The notes beneath the pieces were generated by a model, which was given only the letters and a program-made list of their open reading frames with translations, did not search any database and was not told the DNA's origin. The position numbers were made by a program, and so were the translations under genes. 64,000 nucleotides of DNA from Pontibacter diazotrophicus. GTDB lineage: Bacteria > Bacteroidota > Bacteroidia > Cytophagales > Hymenobacteraceae. The DNA is taken from assembly GCF_003367245.1 (NCBI RefSeq), contig NZ_QRGR01000009.1:186001-250000 (forward strand), in the 5' to 3' direction. Positions 27,494-38,152 of this stretch are shown here, piece after piece. Position 1 is the first letter of the stretch. Every line of letters starts with the position of its first letter.

Positions 27494-29350
27494 TTAGTAA
27501 CCCGGGTTCTGCGTCAATTGCTCATTCCGGTTCATTTCATCCCTGTGAATTGGCAGGTAATACATTTTATCGTCCCATGCCCGGTTCTCAACCCCTTCTC
27601 CCAGTTCTATTACATTGTAGGTATAGTTGTAGTTCTCAGGGTCGTACTGATACGTAGTCACCGTTTTACCTGGCTTCAGCGTGCCTATAATATCGATAAT
27701 CCGAGGCTGTTGTCCAAACTCCTCCTCAGCAATCATCCAACGGCGAACATCATGGTAGCGCTGCTCTTCGTAAGCCATCTCAATTCTGCGCTCGTTGCGG
27801 TAGCGCTCCATCAGTGCTTCGCCTGTTTCAGTCACCGCCGGCATTCCTACCCGGAAGCGGATCTTATTTAACCACTCCTGTGCTTCGGCATCCTGCCCTA
27901 ATTCAATGCTGGCTTCCACATAGTTCAGCACGGCTTCAGTGTATCGGAAAAAAGCCCAAGGCACCTGCTGCCACATGTTCATATCCACCAGGTTCGGGTT
28001 AGGGTCAACAAACCTTCTCATGTAATAGCCGGTACGGGTACCGTTCCAGTCTTCGATAGAGCTCTGTCGGGTATCAAAGCCGAAATGAGTTGTTTTTTCA
28101 CCATCAGCAATTATCTCATACTGCCCTGTCTGAATTTGATCTGCGGGGTCTGCTGTGGTCGTGAAACGCGGCTTCCAGTCAGATGCGTCATGCAGAATAG
28201 TAGCCTCAAAACGTGGATCGCGGTTCTCGTATGGAGCTGCTGCATGCTCCGGGTTATCCCAGCTAAACTCAGTGCCGTCCATCATTTCATAATCGTCCAC
28301 CAGGTCCTGTAGCGGCGTGTTACCCGCCCAGTTACGATATCCGTTAGGGCCGTTAAACAAACCTACCCGTCCACCGTTTTCATTTTTGGACTGTATAAAA
28401 TACCGGCCAAAAATCATTTCATTTTCAGCATTGCCGCGGAACAACGACATGTCTATGTAGTTCTGAGTTCCCTCTTCGGGGCTAACCGGCCCTGTTAAGT
28501 TCATCATAAACCCATAACCTGGCAAGTCCAATACATCTTTGGCTGCTGCCTGCGCTCTTTGCCAGCGCTGCATCTGGTCACCATCTACATAACCAATTAA
28601 CTCTGGCTCAGGATAGGAAGCAATAACACTCGATCTTGCGCTGGCAGTAGGGATATCATGCAGGTCGCTGGCTGCATACAGCAGCACACGGGACTTAAGG
28701 GCCAGTGCTGCTGCTCTAGAGCCTCGTCCTTCAGCCATTGACTCACCCTCCAGCAGTTGGGCTGCCTGATCGGCATCATTCACAATAAACTCAACAGTTT
28801 CAGCAAAGGTATTGCGGGCGATGCTATAATCCTCTTCTCCGAGCTCGTATGCCCGATCAACTAGTGGCACACCACCATAGTACCGGAGTAACTGATGATA
28901 CATGTAGGCTCGCATAAAGAGTGCCTCTCCCAGTAGCCTTTCCGCCATTTCCGGATTGTCAAACTGGGGTTCCTGCAGGTTTTCTATGGCTAAGTTAGCC
29001 GCCCTGATCCTGCGGTACATGTCTGCCCAGTTGAGGGTATAGTTTATGAAACCCGGATCAGCAGGGTTAGACCGGGCTTCCGTGATGATATTGATTCCCC
29101 TGCCCGGGTGAGTAAAAACGGCCTCATCAGTGAGAGAAGCCTGCATTTGCTCATCAAAGCCTCCCTGACCTACAACGGTATAAAGGTCCGTTACAAAAGC
29201 ATCGGCAAGGGCAGCGTCTGTCCATACAACCTCACTAGGAATAGCTGTTAAGGGCTGTGTATTTAAGAAGTCGTCATTACAGCCGGTAGAAAGCGCCAGG
29301 ACAGCAATGAAACTTAAAGACAAAGATTTTATTTTATGTATTCTTATCAT
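27494..29350 (-). CDS. SusD/RagB family glycan-binding outer-membrane lipoprotein
   Basis: Surface lid of a SusCD importer. 618 residues from ATG 29348-29350; an in-frame GTG at 29360-29362, directly abutting the SusC stop, would add four residues and is less likely. The lipobox is LSTGC, followed by NDDFLNTQPLTAIP, the classic SusD N-terminus. Helical TPR-like segments (ALFMRAYMYHQLLRYYGGVPLV) and the C-terminal KMYYLPIHRDEMNRNEQLTQNPGY are typical. It follows SusC by 12 bp. The ligand cannot be named; the surrounding sugar-oxidation genes suggest a plant glycoside or oligosaccharide. Confidence 0.95.
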   Translation of the reverse strand: MIRIHKIKSLSLSFIAVLALSTGCNDDFLNTQPLTAIPSEVVWTDAALADAFVTDLYTVVGQGGFDEQMQASLTDEAVFTHPGRGINIITEARSNPADPGFINYTLNWADMYRRIRAANLAIENLQEPQFDNPEMAERLLGEALFMRAYMYHQLLRYYGGVPLVDRAYELGEEDYSIARNTFAETVEFIVNDADQAAQLLEGESMAEGRGSRAAALALKSRVLLYAASDLHDIPTASARSSVIASYPEPELIGYVDGDQMQRWQRAQAAAKDVLDLPGYGFMMNLTGPVSPEEGTQNYIDMSLFRGNAENEMIFGRYFIQSKNENGGRVGLFNGPNGYRNWAGNTPLQDLVDDYEMMDGTEFSWDNPEHAAAPYENRDPRFEATILHDASDWKPRFTTTADPADQIQTGQYEIIADGEKTTHFGFDTRQSSIEDWNGTRTGYYMRRFVDPNPNLVDMNMWQQVPWAFFRYTEAVLNYVEASIELGQDAEAQEWLNKIRFRVGMPAVTETGEALMERYRNERRIEMAYEEQRYHDVRRWMIAEEEFGQQPRIIDIIGTLKPGKTVTTYQYDPENYNYTYNVIELGEGVENRAWDDKMYYLPIHRDEMNRNEQLTQNPGY

Positions 29351-29362
29351 TTTCGGTATCAC

Positions 29363-32300
29363 TTAAAATGTTGCAGTTACGCCTGTGTTTATGATTCTTG
29401 ACTGCGGATAGTACTGGCCGTTCGCATTCACGTTTTCAGGGTCATACACTTTCAGTTTATCCCAGGTAGCAAGGTTCAGGGCATTTACGTACACGCGCAG
29501 CATCTCCATGCCTATTTTTTGGCCTACTACAGTCGGAAGCGTGTAACCTAGCTCAATGTTCTTCAGTCGGATATAGTCCGTGCTTCTCATCCAGTAAGTA
29601 TTACCGCCAGCGAAATACTGGTTTCCGCGGTCAGAGATGCGTGGATGCTCAGCGCTAGGATTCTCTATAGTCCAGCGGTTCACATAGATGTCCTCGAGGA
29701 AGTTACCGATACTACCCATTTCTCCGGTTCCGATTGTTGTCACAGCACCGGCTGATCCCTGGAACAGAACGCTGAAGTCGAAATTTCTGAAGCTTGCACG
29801 GCCGTTTAAGCCACCCTGGAAGGTAGGGATGTCGTTTCGTGGATCTCTTGTTCTGTCGTCTGGTGTAATGGCACCATCAGGCACTCCGTTCGGCCCAGAC
29901 ACGTCTCTATATCGCATATCACCCGGACGCAGCGTACCTACAATGGCGCTATAGTCGATTGGGTTGGCGTCGATTTCAGCCTGGTTTACAAAAACACCAT
30001 CATATTCGTAACGGAGAGCAGTACCCATTGGGCTGCCGGTAGAGCGCTGGTGAGCAGGAGCACCCGGTGCCTCATCCCAGAAGAGAATTTCATTCCTAGC
30101 ATATCCACCGTTTACACTCACGTTGAACAGGACCTCGCCAATCTGGTTGTTGTAGCCTATCAAAGCGTCCCAACCACGGTTGACAACTTCTCCAATATTT
30201 TCGCGCGGCGGAACAATACCTGTAGTCAGAGGCAATGAAGCGTTTCGGAATGCCAGGATGTTAGTTCGCTTGTTATAGAAGACGTCAAATTCGAAGTTGA
30301 TTTTGCCTTGCAGTAACTGTCCGTCTAAGCCAATGTTGGCGTTGTTTGCCACCTCCCAGGTAATGCCAGGATTCGGAACCCTGTTTTCGCGCAGCGTTGA
30401 TACTTCCTGGCCACCAATGATGTAGGTATTGAAGGTATTGGTGGAAAGATAATTGTAAGCGTTTCCTTCTTGTCCAAGGTTGTCATTACCCATCTGGCCC
30501 CATGAACCGCGTAACTTCAGGTAGTTAATAAAGGAGACGTTGTTCTTGAAGAAATCTTCTTCAGAGATTTGCCATGCAGCCAGCACTCCTGGGAAGAATC
30601 CATAGCGGGTTTCCTCCGGGAAGATGTCCGAGGCATCGTAGCGCCATAAGAATTCTGCCATGTATTTCTCCTGGAAGTTATAGGCAAAGCGGCCAAAGTG
30701 GCTGAGGCGTGCTCTTTCAGATGCGAATCCGTTATTGTTTCGCTCTAAGTTGCCCCCAACACTGATTTGGTCAATGGCAGGAGAAATAAAATACCTGCGG
30801 AAAGCAGAGAAACCGTCATGATCAATTGTTTCTCTGTTGGTACCTGCCAGTACAGTTATTGCATGGTCGCCAAAGGTGCGTTCGTAGGTTAATATACCGC
30901 CCAGCAAGATGTTCAACTGCTCCTCATCGGCCATGTTAAGGTTTGGATCGGCTGGCCCTCTTCGACCGGGTGTCAGCAAAGGAGTAGTTCCGTCTGCTTC
31001 GTAATCTGTTCCGTTCCAGGAATAAAGGAACCACGGAATCTGCCATCTTTTAATGCGGCGGGCCATGTTATCCACTGCAGCTGTTCCGGTAAACTTCAGG
31101 CCTTCTATCCATGGGTTAGTAATCTCAATCGAGCCATTTGTCTGCAGGTAAGTGCGGTTATCACGATCGTAACCTGTTTCGTTTGTAGTGATAACAACCG
31201 GGTTTTGACCGTTTTCAATATCAGGTCCCGGTCTTCCGTCAGGCCAGCGGGCAGGCATAGTAGGCAGACCGCGCATCTGCATTCTGAAGATAGCCCCAGC
31301 AGGAACCGTAGGAAAGAAGCGTTTCTCCTGACGGGCTAACATACCAACACTTGCTTTTACATATTGGCTGATATTTGCATCCAGGTTTAAGCGCAAATCA
31401 TACTGCTGATAGCCGGTAGCTGAGTTTCTGTAGAAAGCATCCTGATTGATGTAGTTCAGGGAGGTCAGGAACTTGATGTTGTCGCTGCCGCCCGATAACT
31501 GCAGGGTATGCTGCGACTGCGGTGACCACTCCTTCAGGGTAGCGTCGTACCAATCTGTATTCGGGTGCGTCCATGGATTGGAGCCGTCTCCGAACTTCTG
31601 TATGTCTTCCGGATCATAGTGCGCGTTTACAGTAGAACCGTCTGGCAAAGTATAACTTCCTGTCTCACGGAAAGCCGCTGAGGCTTCTTCCCACAAAGAC
31701 ACTGGTACGCGGTTGTAAATCTCCAGGTCGTTGCGCATTTCGGCAAACTGAGTGGCATTCGCCAGATCAGGTATAACTGTTGGCTGGGCAAACCCCTGGT
31801 TAAAGGAATAAGAAATTTTTGGCTTTCCTGCTGTACCCCGCTTTGTTGTAACCAGGATAACCCCGTTGGCCGCACGAGAACCATAAATAGCTGCCGAGGC
31901 ATCTTTCAGAACGGAAATGTTTTCGATATCCGCAGGGTTAAGACGCTCGATACCACCCGCACGAGCTGGTACACCATCAATAACTATCAGCGCGCCGTTC
32001 TCTCCTAAGGTATTGGAGCCCCTGATCCGTATAACGGACTGGTCATAGCCTGGTTCACCGCTTCTGTTTACAGCAACCACACCAGGCATACGGCCAGCGA
32101 TGGAGTTGGTGATGTTAACCGCTGGGGATCTTTCGAGTTCTGAGCCTTTTACTGCGGCAACAGAACCTGTAACGGTTTCTTTCTTTTGAGTACCATACCC
32201 TACAACCACCACTTCCTCCAATGCCTGGGCATCGGCACCCATCTGCACGTTTACAGTGGTGCGGTTATTAATTGGCTCCTCCTGTGGCGAAAAACCTATA

Positions 32301-32542
32301 AAGGTAAAAACAAGTGTTCCATTGCCATCCGGTACGTTAAGAGTGTAGTTGCCGTCAGCACCAGTTGGCGCTGCGGTAGAGGTTCCCTTCAGGAGTACTG
32401 TAACCCCAGGAAGAGGCACACCACTTTCATCAGTCACCTTTCCCTGCACCGTAACACCCTGTGCAAGCGCCACGGCAACAGACAGAAAGAAAAGAGGAAA
32501 TACAAGCAGGTATTTCAACTCTTTTAGTAAATAATGTTGCAT
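29363..32542 (-). CDS. SusC/RagA family TonB-dependent outer-membrane transporter
   Basis: 1,059 residues. Signal peptide to about residue 27 (VALAQG), a carboxypeptidase-D-like regulatory domain (about 29-110, GKVTDESGVPLPGVTV), TonB-box region, plug domain (about 115-240, EEVVVVGYGTQKKETVTGSV and VIDGVPARAGGIERLNPADIENI) and a 22-strand barrel ending in an aromatic residue (VTATF). It imports oligosaccharides with its SusD partner immediately downstream. No extra STN domain is present, so there is no sign of anti-sigma signalling. Confidence 0.96.
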   Translation of the reverse strand: MQHYLLKELKYLLVFPLFFLSVAVALAQGVTVQGKVTDESGVPLPGVTVLLKGTSTAAPTGADGNYTLNVPDGNGTLVFTFIGFSPQEEPINNRTTVNVQMGADAQALEEVVVVGYGTQKKETVTGSVAAVKGSELERSPAVNITNSIAGRMPGVVAVNRSGEPGYDQSVIRIRGSNTLGENGALIVIDGVPARAGGIERLNPADIENISVLKDASAAIYGSRAANGVILVTTKRGTAGKPKISYSFNQGFAQPTVIPDLANATQFAEMRNDLEIYNRVPVSLWEEASAAFRETGSYTLPDGSTVNAHYDPEDIQKFGDGSNPWTHPNTDWYDATLKEWSPQSQHTLQLSGGSDNIKFLTSLNYINQDAFYRNSATGYQQYDLRLNLDANISQYVKASVGMLARQEKRFFPTVPAGAIFRMQMRGLPTMPARWPDGRPGPDIENGQNPVVITTNETGYDRDNRTYLQTNGSIEITNPWIEGLKFTGTAAVDNMARRIKRWQIPWFLYSWNGTDYEADGTTPLLTPGRRGPADPNLNMADEEQLNILLGGILTYERTFGDHAITVLAGTNRETIDHDGFSAFRRYFISPAIDQISVGGNLERNNNGFASERARLSHFGRFAYNFQEKYMAEFLWRYDASDIFPEETRYGFFPGVLAAWQISEEDFFKNNVSFINYLKLRGSWGQMGNDNLGQEGNAYNYLSTNTFNTYIIGGQEVSTLRENRVPNPGITWEVANNANIGLDGQLLQGKINFEFDVFYNKRTNILAFRNASLPLTTGIVPPRENIGEVVNRGWDALIGYNNQIGEVLFNVSVNGGYARNEILFWDEAPGAPAHQRSTGSPMGTALRYEYDGVFVNQAEIDANPIDYSAIVGTLRPGDMRYRDVSGPNGVPDGAITPDDRTRDPRNDIPTFQGGLNGRASFRNFDFSVLFQGSAGAVTTIGTGEMGSIGNFLEDIYVNRWTIENPSAEHPRISDRGNQYFAGGNTYWMRSTDYIRLKNIELGYTLPTVVGQKIGMEMLRVYVNALNLATWDKLKVYDPENVNANGQYYPQSRIINTGVTATF

Positions 32543-33483
32543 AGATTGTGTTTTTAAAGTGTAAAAAATAATTCAAATAGTAATAATTAAAGTTGATATA
32601 AAAATTACTGCCCCCTATTGTAGATAGCAGCAAGAATAAACAATGTTTAAACTAAGTAAAATGCTTAACTGTGTCAGTAACACTTAAAGGAGACTAGACA
32701 CTGACTGAATTGTTACACCTACATCATACTTATTGTATTTGTATAGTAAAAAAATATAAAACTATTGTGCAATATTTATTTTTGAGAAGCAAATTTTACT
32801 TACACCTGTTTTAAACAAGATTTTTTGAGTTTATACAAAGTAAATAAAGTAATGTACTCCCTGGATTAAACAATCATATTATCAAGATAGCCTCAAGTTA
32901 GGCTGCAATCGATTGTTATCTAGCATAATATTTATGAACAACCTCTACAAGAGAGATAGTATGATGCTCTGGGAACGGAAAAAAGCAGTGATAACAATTC
33001 ATTTACTCACGATTAAGGTTAGCGAAATGTCTCTTTCCCCAAGGCTGGCTCCTTGAACCAACCTGTATAGATGATTAAATATAGCCATCAGTTTGTAGAA
33101 AAAAAATTATTTCTAAAATAAAGTGACCAATTACTTATCATACAAGCTTATTTGAGGGAATTCCAAAGCAGAAGTTGTGCAATTTAACTAAACAATCTGG
33201 GTAACAGCACGATAATAACATGTGTCAAGAGTAAACTGGTTCTTTCGTCTTTTGCTGCTCGTCCTCATACTACCAATCGCGCTGAAATGTTTGCTCGCTG
33301 ACCTCAGGAAAGTGTGTATTCACTCTTTTCTTTTTCTACTACATTCTAAAGATATTTTATCAGGGACATAATTAGCGCACAATGCAACTCAAAAGCGAAG
33401 CAAAAGCTTCTGCTTCCTATTCCTCATAGCATAATTAAATGGCCTGCTCACCCTTGTATTGATGCGCTTTCGTTTCAGGCAGG
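32543..33483. other. Long AT-rich leader upstream of susC
   Basis: 941 bp without a gene. On the minus strand a TTG at 32816-32818 and TAAAATTTG at 32790-32798, 17 nt apart, form a weak promoter candidate that would give a 5' leader of about 240 nt. No riboswitch or repeat was recognised. The CAGGATA motif of the pectin genes is absent. Confidence 0.3.
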
Positions 33484-35889
33484 CTACAGCGCAACACAGT
33501 TCTTTTCTCCTCCAGTAAGCGGGGTTTCTTTCCCGTTCCAGACGAGGGTGCCGCTTACACCGGCTGGCAACGTTATTTCCGCCTTAAGTTGGTTTTTCCT
33601 GTCGACACTATACTTCACTGTTACCTGGCCCTTCGGGTGAGGTATAGAACCGCTGGCTTCTTTCAGTTCCCCTAGATTAGGAGAGATGCGGACTTTGCTG
33701 AAGCCAGGGGCGTCGCTGTCTATGCCCAGTACGATGCGGTAGAGCTCAATATTGGGGCTGGAGCCCCAGGCGTGGCAATCTGAACGGGACGGCTCCGGTT
33801 GCTCTGCCCAGGTGGTTAGCCCCCGGGAAAGCTGCGCACGCCACTCATCCAGTAATTCCAGATACCTGTTTCCTAAGCCTGCTTTTGCAACAGCCTGGTG
33901 CAGGTAATACTTAAAGTAAATGCTACCCTGTGTTATAGTGGGCTCACGCAGGATTTTCTCCATAACCTGGCGCGCCTCTTCCCCTTCTACCACTCCGCCT
34001 AGCACGGCAAACGTGTTGGCGTGTTGCGAAAAGCTCTCTTTATCAGGCGTATCGGCAAACAGGCCTTTGTCAGCATCCCAATACAGGTTTCAAACTGTTT
34101 GCTTCAGCTCTTTTGTTTTCTGTTCGTATTGCTGCGCAAAAGCAGGCAAGCCAACTGCACGTTCTAAAGGCATTGCCGCCTGATAGGCTAACAGCAACTG
34201 CAAATCCAGCACTGCTGAATTGCCACCTCCTGCTGCTTTTGGAGCCATACCGGCTTTCCACCCGGGTGCTTCCGCCCAGTCAGTAAAGGTCCAGTAAGGC
34301 ACCCTTCCCATGGAGCCATTTTCCTGCTGCTTTGATTCAAAGAAAGAGATAATAGATCGCGCTACCGGCAGCTGCTCTTTTATGAAGGCCTCATCCCCAC
34401 GGTATTTCCAGTAATCATTCACCATTCCAATCCACCACATCGAGAAGGGCGGAATGTATTGGGGTAAGTGGCTCGGATAGCGGCTCTGGGTAATGCCGCT
34501 CAGGCCGTGCGAGTAGCGGATTTGATTGATTGCATTCCGCATCAGCCGATCATCTCCGCTGTTAAAAAGCGAAACCAGCGCCTGAATGCGGGTATCACCT
34601 ACGTATTGCAACTGCTCGTAATAGGGACAATCGACATAGGTTTCTTGGGCACACAAACGAGCCGTGCGCCAGCCAACCTCCAGTATCTTATCTAACTCCG
34701 GTCGTTTGGCTTCAAACGTAGCCTGCATTTTAAAAGGATAACTGGTATACAGTCCGTACAAATCATTTATTGTGAGCGGCTGGTCTTTCGTTTCTACTGC
34801 TAATTCAATATAGCGGTACGTGCGCCACCACAGCGGCATAAAAGTGCGGGCTTCACCTCCATCAGAAACGATTCTGTCTTCATAGCCTATAAAAACCTTG
34901 CCGTCCACTTTGTCGCGGTTGCCTTTATTCTTTGTCTCTGCCACTCCCTTTCCTTCGTCAACGAAAAGAGATTCGGCATAACGGACAGAAATGCTTGCTC
35001 CCTGCCCCGCACTCATGGTCAGGACCGGGAAAGCGGTCGTCTCAACCCCCTGGTCAAGTATAAGCGTTGCCTTAGTATGGGCGGGTATTGTAAAGGCCGC
35101 CGCTTTCTGAGGAAAGCCTTTCGGCGCCGGGATTCCTGTCGCTCTTCTAACACTTACCAGGCGCTGTGGCGCAAGCTCCATTGCCGGGATGCTACGGGCC
35201 TGCAGGTGCCAGCCTTCATACCAGGGCTCGAACAAACCACCAACAAGCCCAGGAGAGATAGTACTTGCTGCAGGCCACTTGCTGTCATCGTACGCTTCGG
35301 TTTCCCATCCCCAGTCGTAGGCAGCAGCATCCAGATTTTCGCCTGGCCCTACAACAAAGTAAGTATGCAGGTTTGTGTTGATGGGCGCATAAGCTTTGCT
35401 TCTGATGCCTTTCCAGCCAGGCCCGGTATCCACCATGCGTTCTGCCTGACCGTTGCCCTGCATAATAAAACCGGTGCGCAGGCTCATCTGCGCGACTGGC
35501 ATTGTTTCTCCGTAATTCCACACGACGGCCGCCAGCGTATTGTTGCCCTGGTGCAGAAAGGGTGCTAAGTCAACCGTTTCAAAGTTCCAGTGAAATACAT
35601 CGCTGCGTGCGGGGCCAAAGCACACCTGCTGCCCGTTTACATACAGCCTGTACCTGTTGTCGCCGGAAACATGCACCAGAAAAGAGGCGGGTTTGGCTGT
35701 CAGTTCAATATTCTTTCGGAAATGGTACACACCGAAATCCTTTGCCGGCTCACCAGCCACTGCAATCCATTGGGCGGGCCAGGGCTTGCTTAGCAGCTCT
35801 TCGGGCAAAGTGGGGTTCGGGATCTGAGCAAAAACAAAGAGAGGAAGCACGGTCACTAAAACAGAAAGTATAGAAACCAGTTTTTTCAT
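33484..35889 (-). pseudogene. GH78 alpha-L-rhamnosidase interrupted by an in-frame TGA
   Basis: Family GH78 removes terminal alpha-L-rhamnose. The first 599 codons hold a signal peptide, an N-terminal carbohydrate-binding sandwich (about 35-230), a middle beta domain and most of the (alpha/alpha)6 barrel with DCPYYEQ at 420-426. A TGA at 34092-34090 stops the frame. Translation continues in the same frame without any shift for another 201 codons (NLYWDADKGLF..., then a normal GH78 C-terminal beta domain) to the TAG at 33486-33484. Only one base need differ: CGA (Arg) would restore an 801-residue enzyme. A sequencing error or strain polymorphism is possible. Internal initiation at GTG 34005 would give only the C-terminal 173 residues. 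Confidence 0.85.
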
Positions 35890-36052
35890 ATCTGTTGCCT
35901 GTATAAGAGAGCCGGGTTTAAGTGCGCTACATCCTGTTGATTAAGTTACAGAAAAATAATAAACTTCCATACCTTCACAATCCTGTGGTAACCTGCCTGG
36001 TATTTGTAAGGTTTGATATCTGGCTTTGTAATGAATGCACCGCTCATTGAAG

Positions 36053-36088
36053 AAATCGATGCGCCATATAGATACGGCGCATCGATTT
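36053..36088 (-). terminator. Terminator of the GH43-DUF1080 operon
   Basis: Perfect 13-base stem (36053-36065 with 36076-36088) 35 bp beyond the GH43 stop. T-rich on both sides, so it may work in both directions. Confidence 0.75.
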
Positions 36089-36123
36089 TTTGTAGCTTAT
36101 GCAAAACCATACCGGCTACACTG

Positions 36124-37140
36124 CTATTTTACTTTGAGCTTAGGCACACCCTCCATCGTAATTTTGACAGGCTTGATGTGCCCGTTTGCGTCAAAAGACA
36201 TTTCATCAATGCAGGTCACCCGGTGGTTTGCATCTGTTTCCTCCAGCGGCCTTCTGTGGTAAACGATGAACCACTTGTCTTTACCCGTGTTGTGAATCAC
36301 AGAATGATGGCCAGCACCGGTAGCCACTTCCGGGTCCTGCTTCAGGATGGTGTCCACGCGCTTGAAGGGCCCCAGCGGTGAATCGCTGATGGCATAGGCC
36401 ACGCGGTAATTCGGCCCACCCCAGCCACCTTCAGACCACATGAAGTAGTATTTGCCCCCTCTCATAAACATAAAAGGTCCTTCTACATACCCTTCAGGCG
36501 TTATTTCTTTAAAAGTAGCACCGTCCTCGAACGGCACAAAGCCGGTGAAATCATTATTGAGTTTTGCGATGTTGCAGTGTCTCCAACCTCCATATATAAG
36601 GTAGCGCTGCCCGTCTTGGTCCTTAAAAACAAACTGATCAATTGGCTGCGCCCCGTTGTGAAACTTGTCTATTAAGGGCTTACCCAAGTGGTCTTTAAAA
36701 GGCCCGGCGGGATTGTCAGCCACGGCTACCCCTATACCGCCTAACTCGTCATCACTCTGGATATCGTTCGCGCCGAAGAAGAGATAATACTTCCTGTCTT
36801 TCTCTATGATAGAGGGAGCCCACATCGCTTTGTTGGCCCACTTTATACTTGCTGTGTCTACAATCCGGCTGTGCTTTGTCCAGTTCACCAAATCTGGCGA
36901 AGAGAAGGCATCCATAAACACCTGTTCCTCATATGGTGCCGAGTAAGTAGGATATACCCAGTACGTGTTACCGAAAATGATACCTTCCGGATCAGCATAC
37001 CAGCCCGGAAAAATGGGATTGCCGGAGGTAGTGCGGCCAGATTCTTTTTTTGATGCAGATGCCGCATGTCCGGTTTTAACTTGGGCATTTACCTGCAGGA
37101 CAGCACCTAGCAGGCAACAAACTGTTAGTAGTATTTTCAT
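36124..37140 (-). CDS. GH43 family glycoside hydrolase (1)
   Basis: Exported five-bladed propeller of 338 residues; signal peptide ends at VNAQ (about 20). GH43 catalytic acids can be placed: base Asp in YADPEG (about 49-53), the pKa-modulating Asp in QPIDQFVF (about 165-172), and acid Glu in VEGPFMF (about 217-223). GH43 enzymes are usually arabinofuranosidases, xylosidases or galactosidases; the subfamily is not assigned here. It is transcribed after a DUF1080 lipoprotein gene with only 9 bp between, suggesting arabinan or arabinogalactan side chains treated together with an oxidative step. Confidence 0.88.
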   Translation of the reverse strand: MKILLTVCCLLGAVLQVNAQVKTGHAASASKKESGRTTSGNPIFPGWYADPEGIIFGNTYWVYPTYSAPYEEQVFMDAFSSPDLVNWTKHSRIVDTASIKWANKAMWAPSIIEKDRKYYLFFGANDIQSDDELGGIGVAVADNPAGPFKDHLGKPLIDKFHNGAQPIDQFVFKDQDGQRYLIYGGWRHCNIAKLNNDFTGFVPFEDGATFKEITPEGYVEGPFMFMRGGKYYFMWSEGGWGGPNYRVAYAISDSPLGPFKRVDTILKQDPEVATGAGHHSVIHNTGKDKWFIVYHRRPLEETDANHRVTCIDEMSFDANGHIKPVKITMEGVPKLKVK

Positions 37141-37149
37141 GCCTGATGC

Positions 37150-37929
37150 TTAAAGTGGTCGTATCTTAATGTTCTTGAACCATACCCTGTCGCCATGGTC
37201 CTGCAAGGCAATGCGGCCGCTCCTGTAGGTTCCGTAGTCGGGCATGCCGGCAAACTTACTTTCTTTTACCATCTGCTCCCACTCAGGGCTCCAGAGGGTG
37301 TATTCCACTACTTTCTTCCCGTTCAGGTATTGCTCCACGTTCCCGTTGTTCACCACCAGGCGCACGGTGTTATACTCTCCGGCAGGCTTAACAGCGGGTT
37401 CCGAAAGTGGGTGCAAATCATAGTTCGTGCCCGCCTTGCGGTTACCGTCCCGGCCCTGCTTTGCATCCGCGTGCCGCTCGTCGTCAATTATCTGCACCTC
37501 CGGACCTGACTGGAAAGTGTACTGGTACTTCGGGTCCTCCGAGACATTGAAGAAAATACCGCTGTTGCCGCCCTCCGAAATCTTCCAGTCCAGCATCAGC
37601 TCAAAGTTCTGGTATTCCTCCCTGGTCACGATGTCGCCCCCTCCTTTGCCGGTCAGCACAATGGCACCGTCTTCTACCTGCCAGGCATCCGGCACTTCCT
37701 GTTTCTGGAAGCCCCTCCAGTGCGCCATGCTCTCCCCATCGAAAAGCAGCACCCAGCCTTCTGATTGCTCTACGCCGGTGAGGGTGTTGTCGGCTGGCGC
37801 AGTAGGAGCCGGTGTGTTTTCGGTTGGGGTATTTTCGGCGGCCGTAGTGGTAGTATCACCGGCGTTCGGGGCACAGGCATATATAGAGGCTGTTGCTATA
37901 AATGCCAGGAGGATATTTGTCTTTTTCAT
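37150..37929 (-). CDS. DUF1080 (3-keto-disaccharide hydrolase family) lipoprotein
   Basis: 259 residues. Lipobox IYAC (Cys about 19), then a Thr/Pro/Ala/Glu-rich linker (about 24-52) and a single DUF1080 jelly-roll: GWVLLFDGESMAHWRGF, NFELMLDWKISEGGNSGIFF, PEVQIIDDERHAD, EYNTVRLVVNNGNVEQYLNGKKV and a final GRIALQDHGDRVWFKNIKIRPL. The family, named for 3-ketosucrose-type hydrolases, cleaves glycosidic bonds of sugars previously oxidised at C3. This fits the exported oxidoreductases in the window. First gene of a two-gene operon with GH43. Confidence 0.88.
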   Translation of the reverse strand: MKKTNILLAFIATASIYACAPNAGDTTTTAAENTPTENTPAPTAPADNTLTGVEQSEGWVLLFDGESMAHWRGFQKQEVPDAWQVEDGAIVLTGKGGGDIVTREEYQNFELMLDWKISEGGNSGIFFNVSEDPKYQYTFQSGPEVQIIDDERHADAKQGRDGNRKAGTNYDLHPLSEPAVKPAGEYNTVRLVVNNGNVEQYLNGKKVVEYTLWSPEWEQMVKESKFAGMPDYGTYRSGRIALQDHGDRVWFKNIKIRPL

Positions 37930-38152
37930 ATAAGTATTCTATCAACCAGAAAAAATTGCTTAAGCTAATTCAGTTTTTGATGAGGTTTGTGCACAGCTTC
38001 CGCATCTGAAAAGATAGCAGAAACGAAGCGTCCTGCGGCATGGTATAAGCAACCAACTCTTGCCCTTCCAGGGAATGAAATGTTTAGAAAACCCTTTCTC
38101 TGGAGGAGCAAGACTGGTTTCAATGCCAGCTACATCCTACGTGTGCAGGCAG

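Noticed and set aside
34090..34092. TGA in GH78 as selenocysteine or programmed readthrough
   Set aside because: No selenocysteine-type structure was seen after the codon, rhamnosidases do not use selenocysteine, and the position fits an ordinary Arg codon changed by one base.
35930..35936. CATCCTG upstream of GH78 as a CAGGATA-class site
   Set aside because: The heptamer has a mismatch, no tandem partner exists, and no TAnnTTwG octamer stands 20 nt downstream in gene sense.
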